A stretch of 64,000 bases of DNA from Rhizophagus clarus (Eukaryota; Glomeromycota; Glomeromycetes; Glomerales; Glomeraceae): assembly GCA_015698045.1 (NCBI GenBank), contig BLAL01000288.1, positions 248,001 through 312,000 on the forward strand, in the 5' to 3' direction. Positions 46,158 to 59,169 of this stretch are shown here, piece by piece. The notes under the pieces are model-generated. The model saw nothing but the letters and a program-made list of their open reading frames with translations. It was not told the origin of the DNA and searched no databases. Every line of letters starts with the position of its first letter. Positions within the stretch are counted from its first letter, which is position 1. Made by a program: the position numbers and the translations under genes.

Positions 46158-48243
46158 ATGTCTAACAACAACAGAAACAACAGCACCAGTGCTCGTACTT
46201 TGCGAAGCAACTCAAAAGGTGGGCAACCTGCTGCCACCTTTGATTTTACTTTCACCTCTAACGCTGCTGACCCTCCACCGTGGTCCAAAGATACAGCTAC
46301 TAATAACGCTTTACAGGCTGACCTTGCAGCTGATAAAGAGCGTATTAAGCAGAGCAACTTGCAATCTGAAAGGGATGTTGCTAGTGACCTTTTTGCAGAT
46401 ACTCCCAACCACCCGCCAAAGACCTATTCTTCCAAGGGAAAATCTAAGTCCAAGACTTCTCGCTCGCACTTGTCACGTGCTCATGCGCCTCCCCAACAAA
46501 ATATAGTAAACAACCTCGACAGAACTAATCGTACCCCAGCTCCTGCAGCTCCTGCAGTTACGCCTAAAGTTACTGATCAAAATGATCAACAACAGAATGA
46601 CCAAACACCAGATAAGGAAATTGTCAATTCTGCCATGGATGTTGATCCGCCTTCTGACAACAATGAAAATTCTGATCAACAGTCGATCACTATTGAAAAA
46701 CCGTTAGACTATGTTGCCCTCGTGGCACTTGATAACATTACTGGTTCTAAACCTTCAAAAATTCTCACCATCAAGGAGGCTCTTGCTAAATATAATGTTA
46801 AGTACAACATCAACTTGAGTATTACGCGTCTCCAAAAACAAGCAAAAGTCACTTTCAATGACAAGGATTCTTATGACAAATTTCTTAAAATGGAAATTAT
46901 CCTGCAACTTAAAGAAGATAACTCGGATGACATTAAAAATGTCACCCTTGAAATCTCTCCACTTAAACCAGAAAAGCAAGTCACGACTCATGACCAACAA
47001 AAAGAGAATACAAACCATCGTACAATCCAGGTGATTGATATCCCTGCTTATCGAAAAGCTGCTGAAATCAGGGCCAGCTTCGAAATCTTAGGTGAAATTG
47101 AGAGGCTCTATACTAAAGGCGCTGGTTTTTACCAGATCGCCTATATTACATACAAATCTCAAGAAGCTCTTACCTATTTTGAGACTAACTGGGGATATCA
47201 TGTAGGAAAAGACACGGTTAGAGTTCTTCCTCTGTCTCTCAACCAAGATGATCGCACTTTACGCAAGCAGTTTCCTCTCAAACTATCTGGACTAGCCTAC
47301 AACACTAGTGGCTATAATCTTGAACCTGTCTTACTTAAATGCAAAGCTAAATCCTGCTTTATCCCTGCTGCTATGATCAGAGGAAGATATTCTAAATGTC
47401 GCTACGCATATATTCACTTCTCTTGTGATGAAGATCGACAGGCTGCGCTACAACTTTCGATTAATTTCAAAAGGGCAATATGGATTCACGTCGATTATAT
47501 TGGAGCCAAGAATCAGATCGCATATGTAACATTTGTGGTAATCCTTCCCACATGGCTGCTACTTGTAATAATAAGAATATTAATAAACCCCCTGGCAAAA
47601 AGTTTGTTAGTGGCGCTGATAATTGGAAGAATCTAAAGAAATCGTACGCTGATGCTGCTAAATCTAAAGGTACTAATAAACCAGCAAGACCTTCTCGCTC
47701 CACTCAACAGCAGAGAATTGTTCATACTACTCAACAACACGAGGAAATGGATGAGGATGAACCTTGTTTTGACCAAGACCCCGCCATTCTCCACTTTAAA
47801 GAAACTATCCTTAACAGTTTACGTCAACTAGAGACAAAGATTATGAATATCAGTTCAACTCTTGAAAGTACTGATAAACAAATCGCCGCAATCTTACTGC
47901 CCAGAAAGCTTTACACATTGAAAAAGGTTCTAAACTGGAGGGTACCATGAAGAAAAAATCCCTCACACAGTCCTCTTCAGCTTCCTCACCTGACCAAGCC
48001 AAGAAACGCGTTAAGAGCGCTGATGACTCTGATCAAGAAGCTGAACTCATCCAAGATCATCAAGATCTTCGCCAATCCGACGCTCAAATTCAAACCCTTC
48101 TGACTCAATAAAATGAAATGAAATCGTCCTTTCAATCTATCTCTTCGACCATGACCAAAATGTTCGAAATGCTTACCGGCACCTCTGCTTCATCTTCTTT
48201 GGGGGAAGACGATAAAGTTGCCGATGTTTTTGATCTTGCATAA
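46158..48243 (+). pseudogene. LINE ORF1 (RNA-binding, zinc knuckle), frameshifted
   Basis: Starts MSNNNRNNSTSARTL; I prefer this ATG because both copies share it. The protein has a disordered Ser/Pro/Gln-rich N-terminus, a middle region with an RRM-like stretch (TIQVIDIPAYRKAAEI.. IAYITYKSQEAL), then a knuckle RICNICGNPSHMAATC (Cys-x2-Cys-x4-His-x4-Cys), and a Lys-rich C-terminus. The first frameshift is a lost A at 47469-47472 (AAAA here, AAAAA in the copy at 63982). A second lies near 47895, and a TAA near 48108 replaces a Gln. The reconstructed frame ends at TAA 48243, 9 nt before ORF2. The function, nucleic-acid binding in the retrotransposition particle, is inferred from other LINE ORF1 proteins. 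Confidence 0.85.
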
Positions 48244-48252
48244 TCATTTTTA

Positions 48253-51200
48253 ATGATGGACAACAATATTCCCTCTGGTTCCTCTTTATCCTCTCAATTA
48301 AAAAAAAACAATTCCCCCAAACTTGACTCACCACCATCTTTTCATTCAAAAAAGGATCTTTTAGATTCTACTATAACGAAAATCGCATCTACAAATATTC
48401 GTACTTTAAATAAAAACAAATTTATCGGTTTAATCGACGCTATGAAAGATCACAATATCAACATTTACGGTCTCTCAGAGACTAATTGTTCTGAACGACA
48501 AGCAAAAACATGGCAGCATCAATTAGGTGTTCGCGGTTACTTTGAATATTCACAATTAGGGGGCAAAGGCCAAGGCGTAGGCATTATTATTGACGCCAAA
48601 TTTGACATATTTGTTCACAAAGCAGTTGGACATAAAGGTAGAATCCTTTATTTGGACTTGTACTTCAGCGACAAGCGTAAACTTCGTTTGATTCAGGTTT
48701 ACCTTAATGCTAATCAAAAAGAAAGACCACAAATTGAAGCTTTATACAAATACATTGACAATACTATCATCGATGCCCAATCACGTGACATGAAAGTCAT
48801 CATTATGGGAGACTTCAATATTAATTATAGAAAATACTTAATGGCCTTTGTCAATAATAAATGGCAATTTTCCTTGTTTCGCACTCTGGAAAGTAAAAGA
48901 TTGTTAGATACCATTCCAATCTTTAACGACAATGACGATGAACTGTATACTTATACACCAGCTGATTCTAATAGACAGGAATCAAGATTAGATTATATTT
49001 GGGCGTCTTTATCTATGTTAGAGAAAAGTGTTAATAGCACAGTGATTGAGAACGATCATTTTGATACTGACCATAAGACAATAACGTTATCATTGGATAC
49101 AGTACAGATGACAGGTGTTTTCTTGAACACATCCAATCAAAAGAAGAAACATATCAAAAGGACCGTTTTTCAATATGAAGAAATGGACAAGGACGATGAA
49201 TATACCTGGGAGAATTTCAGTACCCATTTGGATCTAGAAATTGAGAATACACTAATGAAAGACTTTTCCATCGTTAAACCTCGCCACATCAATACCCTCT
49301 GGGATATGTTTAGACAAACCCTCATGAGAGTAGCTAAATCTCGTATAGTCAACAAACAAGTCACTAGAAATAAAGTTAAAACTACACCAGAAAAGAAGCT
49401 TTCAATCTACTTCGATCTAAGATATATTATTAATCGTATACTAGAAACACGTTCGATACTGAATGCTTCCGCTTCTATTACTTATAGTGTCTCTGCTAAA
49501 TGGTCCAAATTCCAACGTCTCATTAATACGACATTGGACAAATATGAATGCTCAGATCTATCATCATCCTTCACCTTTCTTATACTTGACGACTTCAAAT
49601 TATTTTTGAAGAATTTGTGTAAAATTAGAAAACACTTACGACTTCTTTTCAAATTAGAACTTGATATTATGGTTCAGGAACAAATAGTTTCTAATATCAA
49701 GAAACGCTGTACTAATTTCAAGGACAACCAAGCCTTGATGATTCGCTCGATCACAGAGGAAGAGATGGTACATATCTCGATTGAAAAAATATATAAGAAA
49801 GATGCCCAAGGCAATGAATCACTGATCACAGGTGAATCAGCTGTTCTCAATGAAACCAATCATCATTTCCAAACTATTGCAGGCTCGATTAATAAGAACA
49901 AGCCACTTCAAGGTCGTTGGAAAGATCAATATCGACCTTTACATCATGTTAATGAGAATATTTACTCAAACCTTATGGCCCTTCCATCACGTGATGAATG
50001 GCTGGATGTTATTAGAAACCTTCCTAAAGGCAAAGCTACAGGCCCCTCAGGAATATCTAATGAAATGTTACAACACCTTAGTCCTACGGCTCATGATATT
50101 TTATATTATTTGATATGTAAGATTATACATTTTGGTTACTTACCAAAACAATGGAAAGAAGCAACCGTTTTTCCTATCGCCAAGCCATAACCCTTTAATT
50201 GTGAATTATCAAACTCTCGTCCGATCACCCTACTTGAGACTGCTCGTAAAGCGCTTATTACGTTACTCAATCGTCGCCTAACTTCAACGCTGAAACAATA
50301 TAATGTTTTACAGACAAACCAATTCGCTGGTTTACCTAAACAATCTACCTTTGAACCCATAAGGATCGTTAATGAAATCATTCAGGATGCTATTGATAAC
50401 AATAATGAACTTTGGATCTTATCACAGGATATGGGTAAGGCCTATGATCGTGTCAACACCTTCCAACTAAAGAAAGCGATGGATAGAATCAAACTACCCC
50501 AGCAATTCACTCATTTAATTTTAGATTTGTTTAAAGATAGAACAAACCAAGTTATCACAGCCTATGGCAAGACGACTGCTTATGATGTTCTTACAGGCAT
50601 AGACCAAGGAGAAGTTATTTCACCTGTTTTATGGTGTATTTATTACGATCCTTTACTTGCTGAGATTAACAAACAAAATTTGGGATACACAGTATCATGT
50701 AACAACATACAGCAAGTACCACAGTTGAATTCAGCTGTGATAGAACAACATGTCCCGGCCTTGGCATTTATGAATGACACGCAGTGGATTACTGATAAGA
50801 AAGATAAGCTGGAATCTATGCTCTCTATCGCTGACTCCTTTTATAGACTAAATGATATCCAGATAAATAAGGAGAAATCTGAACTTATGATGAGAACTAA
50901 GATGTATAAGCGTCGCTATTCTCACATTTTTAACAATAAGATCAATATTCAATTTGGAAGGGAATCTATTAGTATCAAGGCCAAACACCCCCATGAACCT
51001 ACTCGTATCCTGGGAGTTTATTTTAATATTGAAAATGATGAACAATATCTAATTTCCAAAGTTAAAGCGGAAATCGACCACCTAACAAACCTTATGTGGA
51101 AAAAGAAAATTACTGACAAACATATCCTATATATTTTTAATAGGATTATTATACCTCGTGTTGAATACTGGTCACAGGTTTTCGTCCTATCGCCTGATTT

Positions 51201-53589
51201 AATTCATCGTTTATTTGTTCCCTTTCATCGAATGTTTAAAAACAAGCTCAAATTTGCTCGTACTGCCCCTAATGCGATACTTGATAATTCTTATATATAT
51301 GGTTATCGTAATCCTTACGAGAATCAACTTCAAGCAAAAGTTACTAATTTTTGCATTCAATTAAATGACACTGGAATCTTAGGAAGAATCACTGAAATTC
51401 GCTTGAAACTGCTACAACAACTACTCTGGTGTTCTCGACCGCTGATAGAGGGTATTCCTTTTGATAAAATCCCTAGACGTATGAAGAATAATTACTTACT
51501 TAATATGATCAACTTAATGAGACAGAATGATTTTACACTTCTTGTCATAGACAAAGGCAGATTTCCTACCATAGCAGGAGGAAAAAATGATTTTACATCT
51601 GTAGCTACTTTTGACTTTTTGTCCAAATATAGCACAATTTTACGCTCACGCCAAATTATGTTTGTAGAACAAATTATTTCAGGAGACAAGCGTCGTTTAC
51701 TCAATTGGACTGATATATGTAATAAACATTACTTTCAATCCATTCCTGGTCATGGTAACAAAGAAGAAAAATGGTATATGGATATCCAAAAACTCATTAC
51801 AGTGGATGGGCTTAACATTAAACCACAGATTTACAACAAATTTACTACATTCTTTGATAATATTGAAGAAACTAAATCTTATGATATAGAAAAACAAGAT
51901 AAATCATTATCTGTTGTATATAGCCCTCAACATAATTCGATTTTATTTGGAAAAGTACAACGCTTTATTGATGAGAACAATATTCTTCTTCGACATTACC
52001 ATGCAGATATGTCTCAATCAACTTCAACATCTACTCACGTTACCATTTGTGATGATACACTTTGTGCTGCTAATACTGTAAATCGTTCAAGCATGGGTGT
52101 TTGTGCTTTTACTGTTAATCCAAAACATATAGTACCGCTTTTATCAGCTGCTAAATTTACCAAAGAAGATGTTAAACGTAGAAAAATGATTAATTTTAAT
52201 ATTTTTAATCTTTTTGATCAGGCTAAGAAAAAATATGTTCTTTCTCAAAGTACGTTAATGAGAAATCACGTGATCAGACAAAACAATATTATTTTAGAAC
52301 TGTTAGAACCAGGACTTTCTAGGAACGAATTACTTATAATTCAACGAAAATTCGCTATATTTGATAATCCAAATTGCTGTATTTTTGAATTTTTCACTGA
52401 TGGATCTCTTATTGAATTAGGCACTGAACAATGCAACATTAGCTGCGCGTTTGCTCACCTTGATAGATCCTTTGGTATTCCTCAAGTAGAATTTTATACT
52501 ACGGTTGATAAATGGCCTTCAGCATATCGAGGCGAACTCTTAGCAGTAATTTTAGCTCTTATGGTAGTCCCTTATAGAAGTAAAGTGAGAATCAACATTG
52601 ACTCCTTAAATGTGATTACTATGTTCGAGGAATTTAAATGTAATAATTTCTCCCTTACATCGCGAGATTATTTCAAACTTAATAATAGTTATCTATGGTC
52701 AATTTTGATTAGAATTATTCGTCAACAGAACTTACATGTAGAAATGTTTAAAGTAGTTGCACACACTGATTGCGACGGCAATAATTACGTGGATAGATTA
52801 GCAAAATCTGCTCACTTTGACCAAGATAGATTTATTAACTTTATAGATACTGCTCCTGATATTAAAGTACTTCCGTTATGGAATAATATCATCATTGAAA
52901 CTCACTTACGAAAATTCGTTAAGATGGTTAGTCATATTAAAGGCCTGGAAAAATTTATCAACCTACATAGGAATACTAAATATCAAAAATTAGAAGTTGA
53001 TTGGACTTCTACCTTTGAATGCCTCAATTGCGATATTGCTAATAATGAAACTTCAATGTCCTCTTCTAAAGTTAAAGCTCATAAAGTTCATCTCCTTATA
53101 GAAGAGATTCCTACAATTGAACAAATGAAGAAATCATTCCTAGAATTATACGATGGTTGGAAATGTCCTAGTTGTGGTTTGGAAGATGAAACGTTTGATC
53201 ACGTGTGGACATGTGATGAACATCGATCTCTTCTCTTAAAGATTAAAAATAATACAATTGATCTTTTATTATCATTGTTATTTGAATATAATCCAGACAT
53301 TACAGATTATTCTGCCTTATTGACGCTTAATATATGGACAATTAGTACAGATCCTGACAATTTTACTTTTGTGGATCACATCAAAGGCTTTATACCATTG
53401 GAGTTGACTCAAATTCTCAACCTGTGGATTCCTCGTAAACAATTACTGTTAGTCATTATTGAGATCAGGCAGTACATTTATGAACAAACATTTAAAGAAA
53501 TTTGGATACGTCGTTGTTCTTTTATTAAAGAATTTGAACGTTCGTTGGGTATTACAAAAAAGAAAAAATTAACTTTAAAAAATTTTTGA
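48253..53589 (+). pseudogene. LINE ORF2: endonuclease, reverse transcriptase, RNase H, zinc finger
   Basis: One frame of 1779 codons interrupted only by TAA at 50188-50190 (after FPIAKP, probably once Lys). Domains: APE-like endonuclease about residues 45-285 (STNIRTL, LSETN, IIMGDFNI, RLDYIW, DTDHKTI all present); reverse transcriptase about 570-880 (GKATGPSGISNEML, RPITLLE, QDMGKAYDRV, GIDQGEVISPVLW); RNase H about 1380-1530 with its four acidic residues (FFTDGS, YRGELLA, NIDSLN, NNYVDRLA); C-terminal zinc finger CPSCGLEDETFDHVWTC. The catalytic box reads FMND (50767-50778) where FMDD is expected, so the first metal-binding Asp is Asn. Stop plus this change make it inactive for reverse transcription. 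Confidence 0.9.
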
Positions 53590-54029
53590 CCGTTTAATAA
53601 TATTTTGAATAGTGATAGAGAATTAGAATATAAATTTGATGCTCTAGATAGTATTCGTAATAATATATATTTTGGTATAAATATTATTGAATTTTACAGT
53701 AATCTTACTTCGTAGCGCTAGTAGTTAGTTAGTATACTTTATATAGAATTTTATATATGGTTTTATTACTTTCTTTTCTGCAGAGCGGGCTTCGGTTTAC
53801 CTGGTTTTTAACTGGCTGTAAAAGAGGTAGTAGGTTAATTATTGAATGTTTCTAGAAGTAGTTGGTTATTTTTAGATAGTTCGTTATATAATTACTCCAC
53901 CGTCGAAGTAGATTTAGTTCGCTTCTATTAGTTAGTTTCATTTTTTATTTTCATGTATCAATTTTGATGTGTTTATAATTTATGTGTTCGCTTCTAATAT
54001 CTGTTTAATAAAAATAAAAATAAAAATTA
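53590..54029 (+). other. LINE 3' untranslated region and TAAAAA tail
   Basis: Non-coding after ORF2; ends in repeats of TAAAAA/AAAAAT, the type of simple tail found on I- and related LINE clades. Immediately followed by the AAAAACGCTTTTTTTTT array. Confidence 0.75.
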
Positions 54030-55070
54030 AAAAAAAACGCTTTTTTTTTAAGTGTTTGATTAAAAAAATGCATTTTTTTTGAGCGTATAATAAAAAAACG
54101 CATTTTTTTAAGCGTTTAATTAAAAAAAAATGCTTTTTTTTAAGCGTTTAATTAATTAAAAAAAACGCTTTTTTTTAAGCGTATAATGAAAAAAAGCTTT
54201 TTTTTTAAAGTTTAATTTAAGAAAACGCTTTTTTTTAAGGTTTAATTTAAAAAAAACGCATTTTTTTTAAGCGTTTAATTAAAAAAACGCATTTTTTTAA
54301 GCATTTAATTAAAAAAATGCTTTTTATTTAAGCGTTTAATTTAAAAAAAACGCTTTTTTTTAAGCGTTTGATTAAAAAAATGCATTTTTTGAGCGTATAA
54401 TGAAAAAAATGCATTTTTTTGAACGTATAATGAAAAAAAAGCTTTTTTTTCGTTTAATTTAAAGAAAAACGTTTTTTTTAAGCGTTTAATTAAAAAAAAA
54501 TGCATTTTTTTAAGCGTTTAATTAATTAAAAAACGCATTTTTTTTAAGCGTTTAATTAAAAAAAACGCTTTTTTTAAGGCGTTTAATTAAAAAAAACACT
54601 TTTTTTAAGGCGTTTAATTAAAAAAAACACTTTTTTTAAGGCGTTTAATTAAAAAAAACGCTTTTTTTTAAGGCGTTTAATTAAAAAAAAAACGTTTTTT
54701 TTAAGCGTATAATGAAAAAAAGCTTTTTATTTAAAGTTTAATTTAAAAAAACGCTTTTTTTTAAGGTTTAATTTAAAAAAAAACGCATTTTTTTAAGCGT
54801 TTAATTAAAAAAACGCTTTTTATTTAAGCATTTAATTAAAAAAAAATGCTTTTTTTAAAGCGTTTGATTAAAAAAAACGTGGTTAATTAAAAAAAACGCT
54901 TTTTTTTTAAGCGTTTAATTAAAAAAAAAACGACTTTTTTAAGCGCTTAATTGAAAAAAAACGCTTTCTGTTAAGCGTTTAATTTTTTTAAAGAGTTTAA
55001 TTAAAAAAAAGCGCTAAATGCATTTTTTTTAAAGCGTTTAATATAAAAAAAAATGCCAAAAAAACGTTTT
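54030..55070. repeat. AAGCGTTTAATT array downstream of LINE
   Basis: About 33 units of the same palindromic type as 40020-41590, with CGCA and CGCT variants. The LINE appears to have landed in this array. It mirrors 59170-60630. Confidence 0.88.
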
Positions 55071-56585
55071 TTTAACTTCGGATTAAACGGGTCAGACGGT
55101 CACCCGAATTGACCTGACTCGTTTGGAACATTAAAGACGATTAATAAAAAAATCATCTTTTTTTTATGATTTTTTGATTTTTTTTTTTAAGACGATTAAT
55201 AAAAAAAACTGTCTTTTTTGTTAAGACGATTTGTTTAGACGATTAATAAAAAAAAATTGTTTTTTTTGTTAAAGAAAAGACGATTAATAAAAAAAAAATC
55301 GTTTTTTTTTTTGTTAAAGAAAAGACGATTAATAAAAAAAAAATCGTTTTTTTTTTGTTAAAGAAAAGACGATTAATAAAAAAAAAAAATCGTTTTTTTT
55401 TGTTAAAGAAAAGACGATTAATAAAAAAAAATCGTTTTTTTTTGTTAAGACGATTAATAAAAAAAATCACTTTTTTTTTTTATTAAGACGATTAAATAAA
55501 AAGAAAACGATTAATAAAAAAATCAATTATTCGTTTTTTTTTGTTAAGACAATTAATAAAAAAAAATCGCTTTTTTTTTGTTAAGACGATTAAATAAAAA
55601 GAAAACGATTAATAAATAAATCAATTATTGTTAAAATGATTATGTCAACATTTTTTTTAAGCGTTTAAAAAATATTAAAAAAATTTTTCTTAAGAATTTA
55701 ATTAAAAAAAAATAATAAAAAATGCTTTTTTAAACGTTTAAACTTAAAAAATGTTTTTTACGCATTTTCAAATTTTTTTTAAAAAAAAACATTAAAAAAA
55801 AATGTTCAATTAAAAAAATGCTATAAAATACGTATTGTGGCATTTTTTTGTTAAAGTGTTTGATTAAAAAACACTAAAATATGTTTTTTTTAACATTTTT
55901 TTAAGCGTTTAATAATAATAAAAATATTAAAACCGTCCTTTAACGGCAATATAGAATTAAATTGGCAAAAAAGAGCCTTGGCTTTTTTTGCATTATAAGA
56001 AAAACAGTTTGGCATTTTTTTATATAAACTTCTGAAAAAAAGCACCAAAATGTTTCATTTAGTGTCAGTGTTTTCTTTTTTAATTTTGGGTTAAATGGGT
56101 AAATCGGGTCAAATCCAATGGGTCTGAATTGACCAAACAGTTTTTTTTTAGTATTCTAAAGTTCACTAATTGTACCTAGTTACATTTTTTTTAAAATAAA
56201 AAAAAATTTTTTTAATCGTTATATTTAAAAAAAAATGATTTTTTTTTATTCGTTACATTTAAAAAATGATCTTAATCAATTTTTTTATCATTTATAACTA
56301 AAATAAAATGATTTTTTATCGTTTAAATCTAAAAAAAATGATTTTTAAATCAATTTAAATTTTTTTTAAATCACTTTACATAAAGAAAAAACAGATTTTA
56401 ATCGCTTAAAAAAAAATGATTTTTTTTAAAATCGTTTTTACTTTAAATGATTTTCACGATCTTTTAATTAAACAAAAAAGCATCTTGTAATGTTCTTTAA
56501 ATCATTTAATAAATTTATACAACAATACTATTATCCATTATCCTTATAATTATCTTCTTAAAAGCTATTTTATGATGATATAATG

Positions 56586-56762
56586 TAGTGTTGCCTGCCG
56601 TAATAGGTTGTAGCGTAATTGGTGTAAGTCATAAGTACTATATGCTGTAATTTTCATATAGGAAAAAATTGGTGTCGTAATGGTTGTAATAGGTTGCAAC
56701 CCAAGTTGTAATCTTATCGTAATCCAAAATGCCGTAATTATTACTTATGGCAGGCCACACTA
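56586..56762. mobile_element. hAT-type MITE, 177 bp
   Basis: Ends TAGTGTTGCCTGCCGTAATA and TTACTTATGGCAGGCCACACTA-like, an imperfect inverted repeat of hAT type (TAGTGTTGCC). It is flanked by an 8-bp direct repeat ATATAATG (56578-56585 and 56763-56770). The other arm of the inverted duplication (near 57840-57850) has the empty site with a single ATATAATG, so the insertion followed the duplication. No coding capacity. Confidence 0.92.
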
Positions 56763-57029
56763 ATATAATGAAATAATTTTATTTTCCATATTTCCGTGAC
56801 TATCTATTTTTTACATTTATATTAACAATAAAGAAAAAATAAAATAAAATATAATAAAATTAATGAAATTGCAAAAAAAATTGTTTTTTCGTTTCATTAC
56901 CATGATAAATATTATAATTATAATAAGAAGTTAAAATTTCTCTTTTTAGTTTTATTTTGCTTTATTCTACTCTATTTTATCTTATAACGGAAGTGAAGTG
57001 ATATAATCGAATATCAAAAATGGAAATCA

Positions 57030-57600
57030 AAATATGATCGACATAAAAAGCAACAAGTTACTTGTTATCTCGCTATGTTGATCAATATAACAAGTTAGTT
57101 GTTGTAAATCAACAAGTAACTTATTAATTTATAACAACTTACTTGTTGATTTACAACAACTAACTTGTTGTTTTTACAAAAACCTTTTGACTTCTACGGT
57201 ACGCCATAGTTACCTCGTCATGTCGATCAATACAACAAGTTAGTTGTTGTAAATTAATAAGTAAGTCATTATAAATTAATAAGTTACTTGTTGATTTACA
57301 ACAACTAACTTGTTATATTGATCAACATAGCAAGGTAACGAGTAACTTGTTGCTTTTTATGTCGATCACATTTTGATTTCTATTTATGATATTCGATTAT
57401 ATCACTTCACTTCCATTAGTCAAAAGGTTGTTGTAAAAATAACAAGTTAGTTGTTGTAAATCAACAAGTAAGTTGTTGTAAATTAATAAGTTACTTGTTG
57501 ATTTACAACAACTAACTTGTTGTATTGATCAACATAGCGAGATAACAAGTAGCTTGTTGCTTTTTATATCGATCACATTTTGATTTTTTAACTGGGTTAT
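57030..57600. mobile_element. Three CAACAAGT elements at the palindrome centre
   Basis: Copy in reverse orientation at about 57030-57210 (ending CTTCTACGGTACGCCATAG), a rearranged copy at about 57211-57410, and a forward copy at about 57413-57600 (starting AGTCAAAAGGTTGTTGTAAA). All share ACTTGTTGATTTACAACAAC. The exact borders are uncertain. Confidence 0.7.
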
Positions 57601-59169
57601 TCGATTATATCACTTCACTTCTGTTATAAAATAAAATTGCTCTTTTTAGTTTTACTCTGCTATTATATTTATTTTTAACTTATTATAATTATGATATTTA
57701 TCATTGTAATGAGACAAAAAAAAAAAATTTTTTTTGCAGTTTCATTAATTTTATTATATTTTATTTTATTTTTTCTTTATTGTTAATATAAACATAAAAA
57801 AATAGATAGTCACGGAAATATGGAAAATAAAATTATTTCATTATATCATCATTAAATGGTTTTAAGAAGATAATTATAAGGATAATGGATAATAGTATTG
57901 TTGTATAAATTTATTAAATGATTTAAAGAACATTACAAGATGCTTTTTTGTTTAATAAAAAGATCGTGAAAATCATTTAAAGTAAAAACGATTTTAAAAA
58001 AAATCATTTTTTTTTAAGCGATTAAGATCTGTTTTTTCTTTATGTAAAGTGATTTAAAAAAAAATTTAAATCGATTTAAAAAATCATTTTTTTTAGATTT
58101 AAACAATATAAAATCGATTTTTTTTAGATTTAAACGATAAAAAATCATTTTATTTAGTTATAAATGATAAAAAAATCGATTAAGATCATTTTTTTAATGT
58201 AACGAATAAAAAATCATTTTTTTAAATGTAAGAATTAAAAAATCATTTTTTTAAATGTAAGAATTAAAAAATTTTTTTTTTTTTTAAAAAAAATGTAACT
58301 AGATACAGTTAGTGAGCTTTAGAATGCTAAAAAAAAACTGTTTGGTCAATTCAGACCCATCGGATTTGACCCGATTTACCCATTTAACCCAAAATTAAAA
58401 AGAAAGCACTGACACTAAATGAAACATTTTGATGTTTTTTTTCAGAAGTTTATACAAAAAAATGACAAACTGTTTTTCTTATAATGCAAAAAAAGCCAAG
58501 GCTCTTTTTTGCCAACTTAATTTTATATTACTAATAAATGTTAAAGGACGGTTTTAACTTTTTTTTTATTATTAACCGCTTAAAAAAACGTTTGTTTTTT
58601 AATCAAACACTTTAAAAAAATGCTAAAATACGTATTTTAGCATTTTTTTTAATTAAACTTTTTTTTTAATGTTTTTTTTTAAAAAAATTTTAAAGTGCTT
58701 AAAAAAAACATTTTCTAAGTTAAAACGCTTAAAAAAGCGTTTTTTATTATTTTTTTTAATTAAATTCTTAAGAAAAAATTTTTTTTAATGTTTTTTTAAA
58801 CGCTCAGAAAAAAATGTTGATATAATCGTTTTAACAATAATTGATTTTTTTATTAATCGTTTTCTTTTTATTTAATCGTCTTAATAAAAAAAAAGTGATT
58901 TTTTTTATTAATCGTCTTTTCTTTAACAAAAAAAAACGATTTTTTTTTTTATTAATCGTCTTTTCTTTAACAAAAAAAACAATTTTTTTTTATTAATCGT
59001 CTAAACAAATCGTTTTAACAAAAAGACAGTTTTTTTTATTAATCGTCTTAAAAAAAAAAATCAAAAAATCATAAAAAAAAGATGATTTTTTTATTAATCG
59101 TCTTTAATGTTCCGAATGAGTCGGGTCAATTCGGGTGACTGTCTGACCCGTTTAATCTGAAGTTAAAAA

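Larger units (their letters stand above)
46070..54029 (+). mobile_element. APE-type LINE retrotransposon, about 8 kb, full length but mutated
   Basis: The 5' boundary is set by the second copy: both start CTCTCTCCCGTTACCTTC after an A-run. The order is a short leader (88 nt), ORF1, ORF2, a 3' untranslated region of about 440 nt and a tail of TAAAAA units (AATAAAAATAAAAATAAAAA) ending near 54029. LINEs of this type copy themselves by target-primed reverse transcription. It sits inside an AAAAACGC array; ATTAAAAAAAAACGCT occurs on both sides and may be a target duplication, but it is also the array unit. ORF1 has two frameshifts and a stop; ORF2 has a stop and a changed catalytic residue, so it is dead. 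Confidence 0.9.
55070..59165. repeat. Large inverted duplication centred near 57.3 kb
   Basis: Matching landmarks in opposite orientation: GGGTCAGACGGTCACCCG (55090) with CGGGTGACTGTCTGACCC (59132); the TTAATCGTCTT arrays (55140-55640 and 58850-59100); 'gccttggctttttttgcat' (55975) with its inverse (58490); TTGTACCTAGTTAC (56175) with GTAACTAGATACAG (58290); and the stretch at 56520-57000 with 57610-57960. The centre (57030-57600) contains three CAACAAGT elements. With the flanking AAGCG arrays, the palindrome may exceed 6 kb. Confidence 0.8.

Noticed and set aside
46136..47018. Open frames on the minus strand and in other frames across LINE ORF1
   Set aside because: Shadows of the ORF1 coding sequence; the same shadows recur in the second LINE copy.
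55243..55470. Open frame of Phe/Ile/Lys repeats
   Set aside because: Translation of the TTAATCGTCTT A/T-run array.
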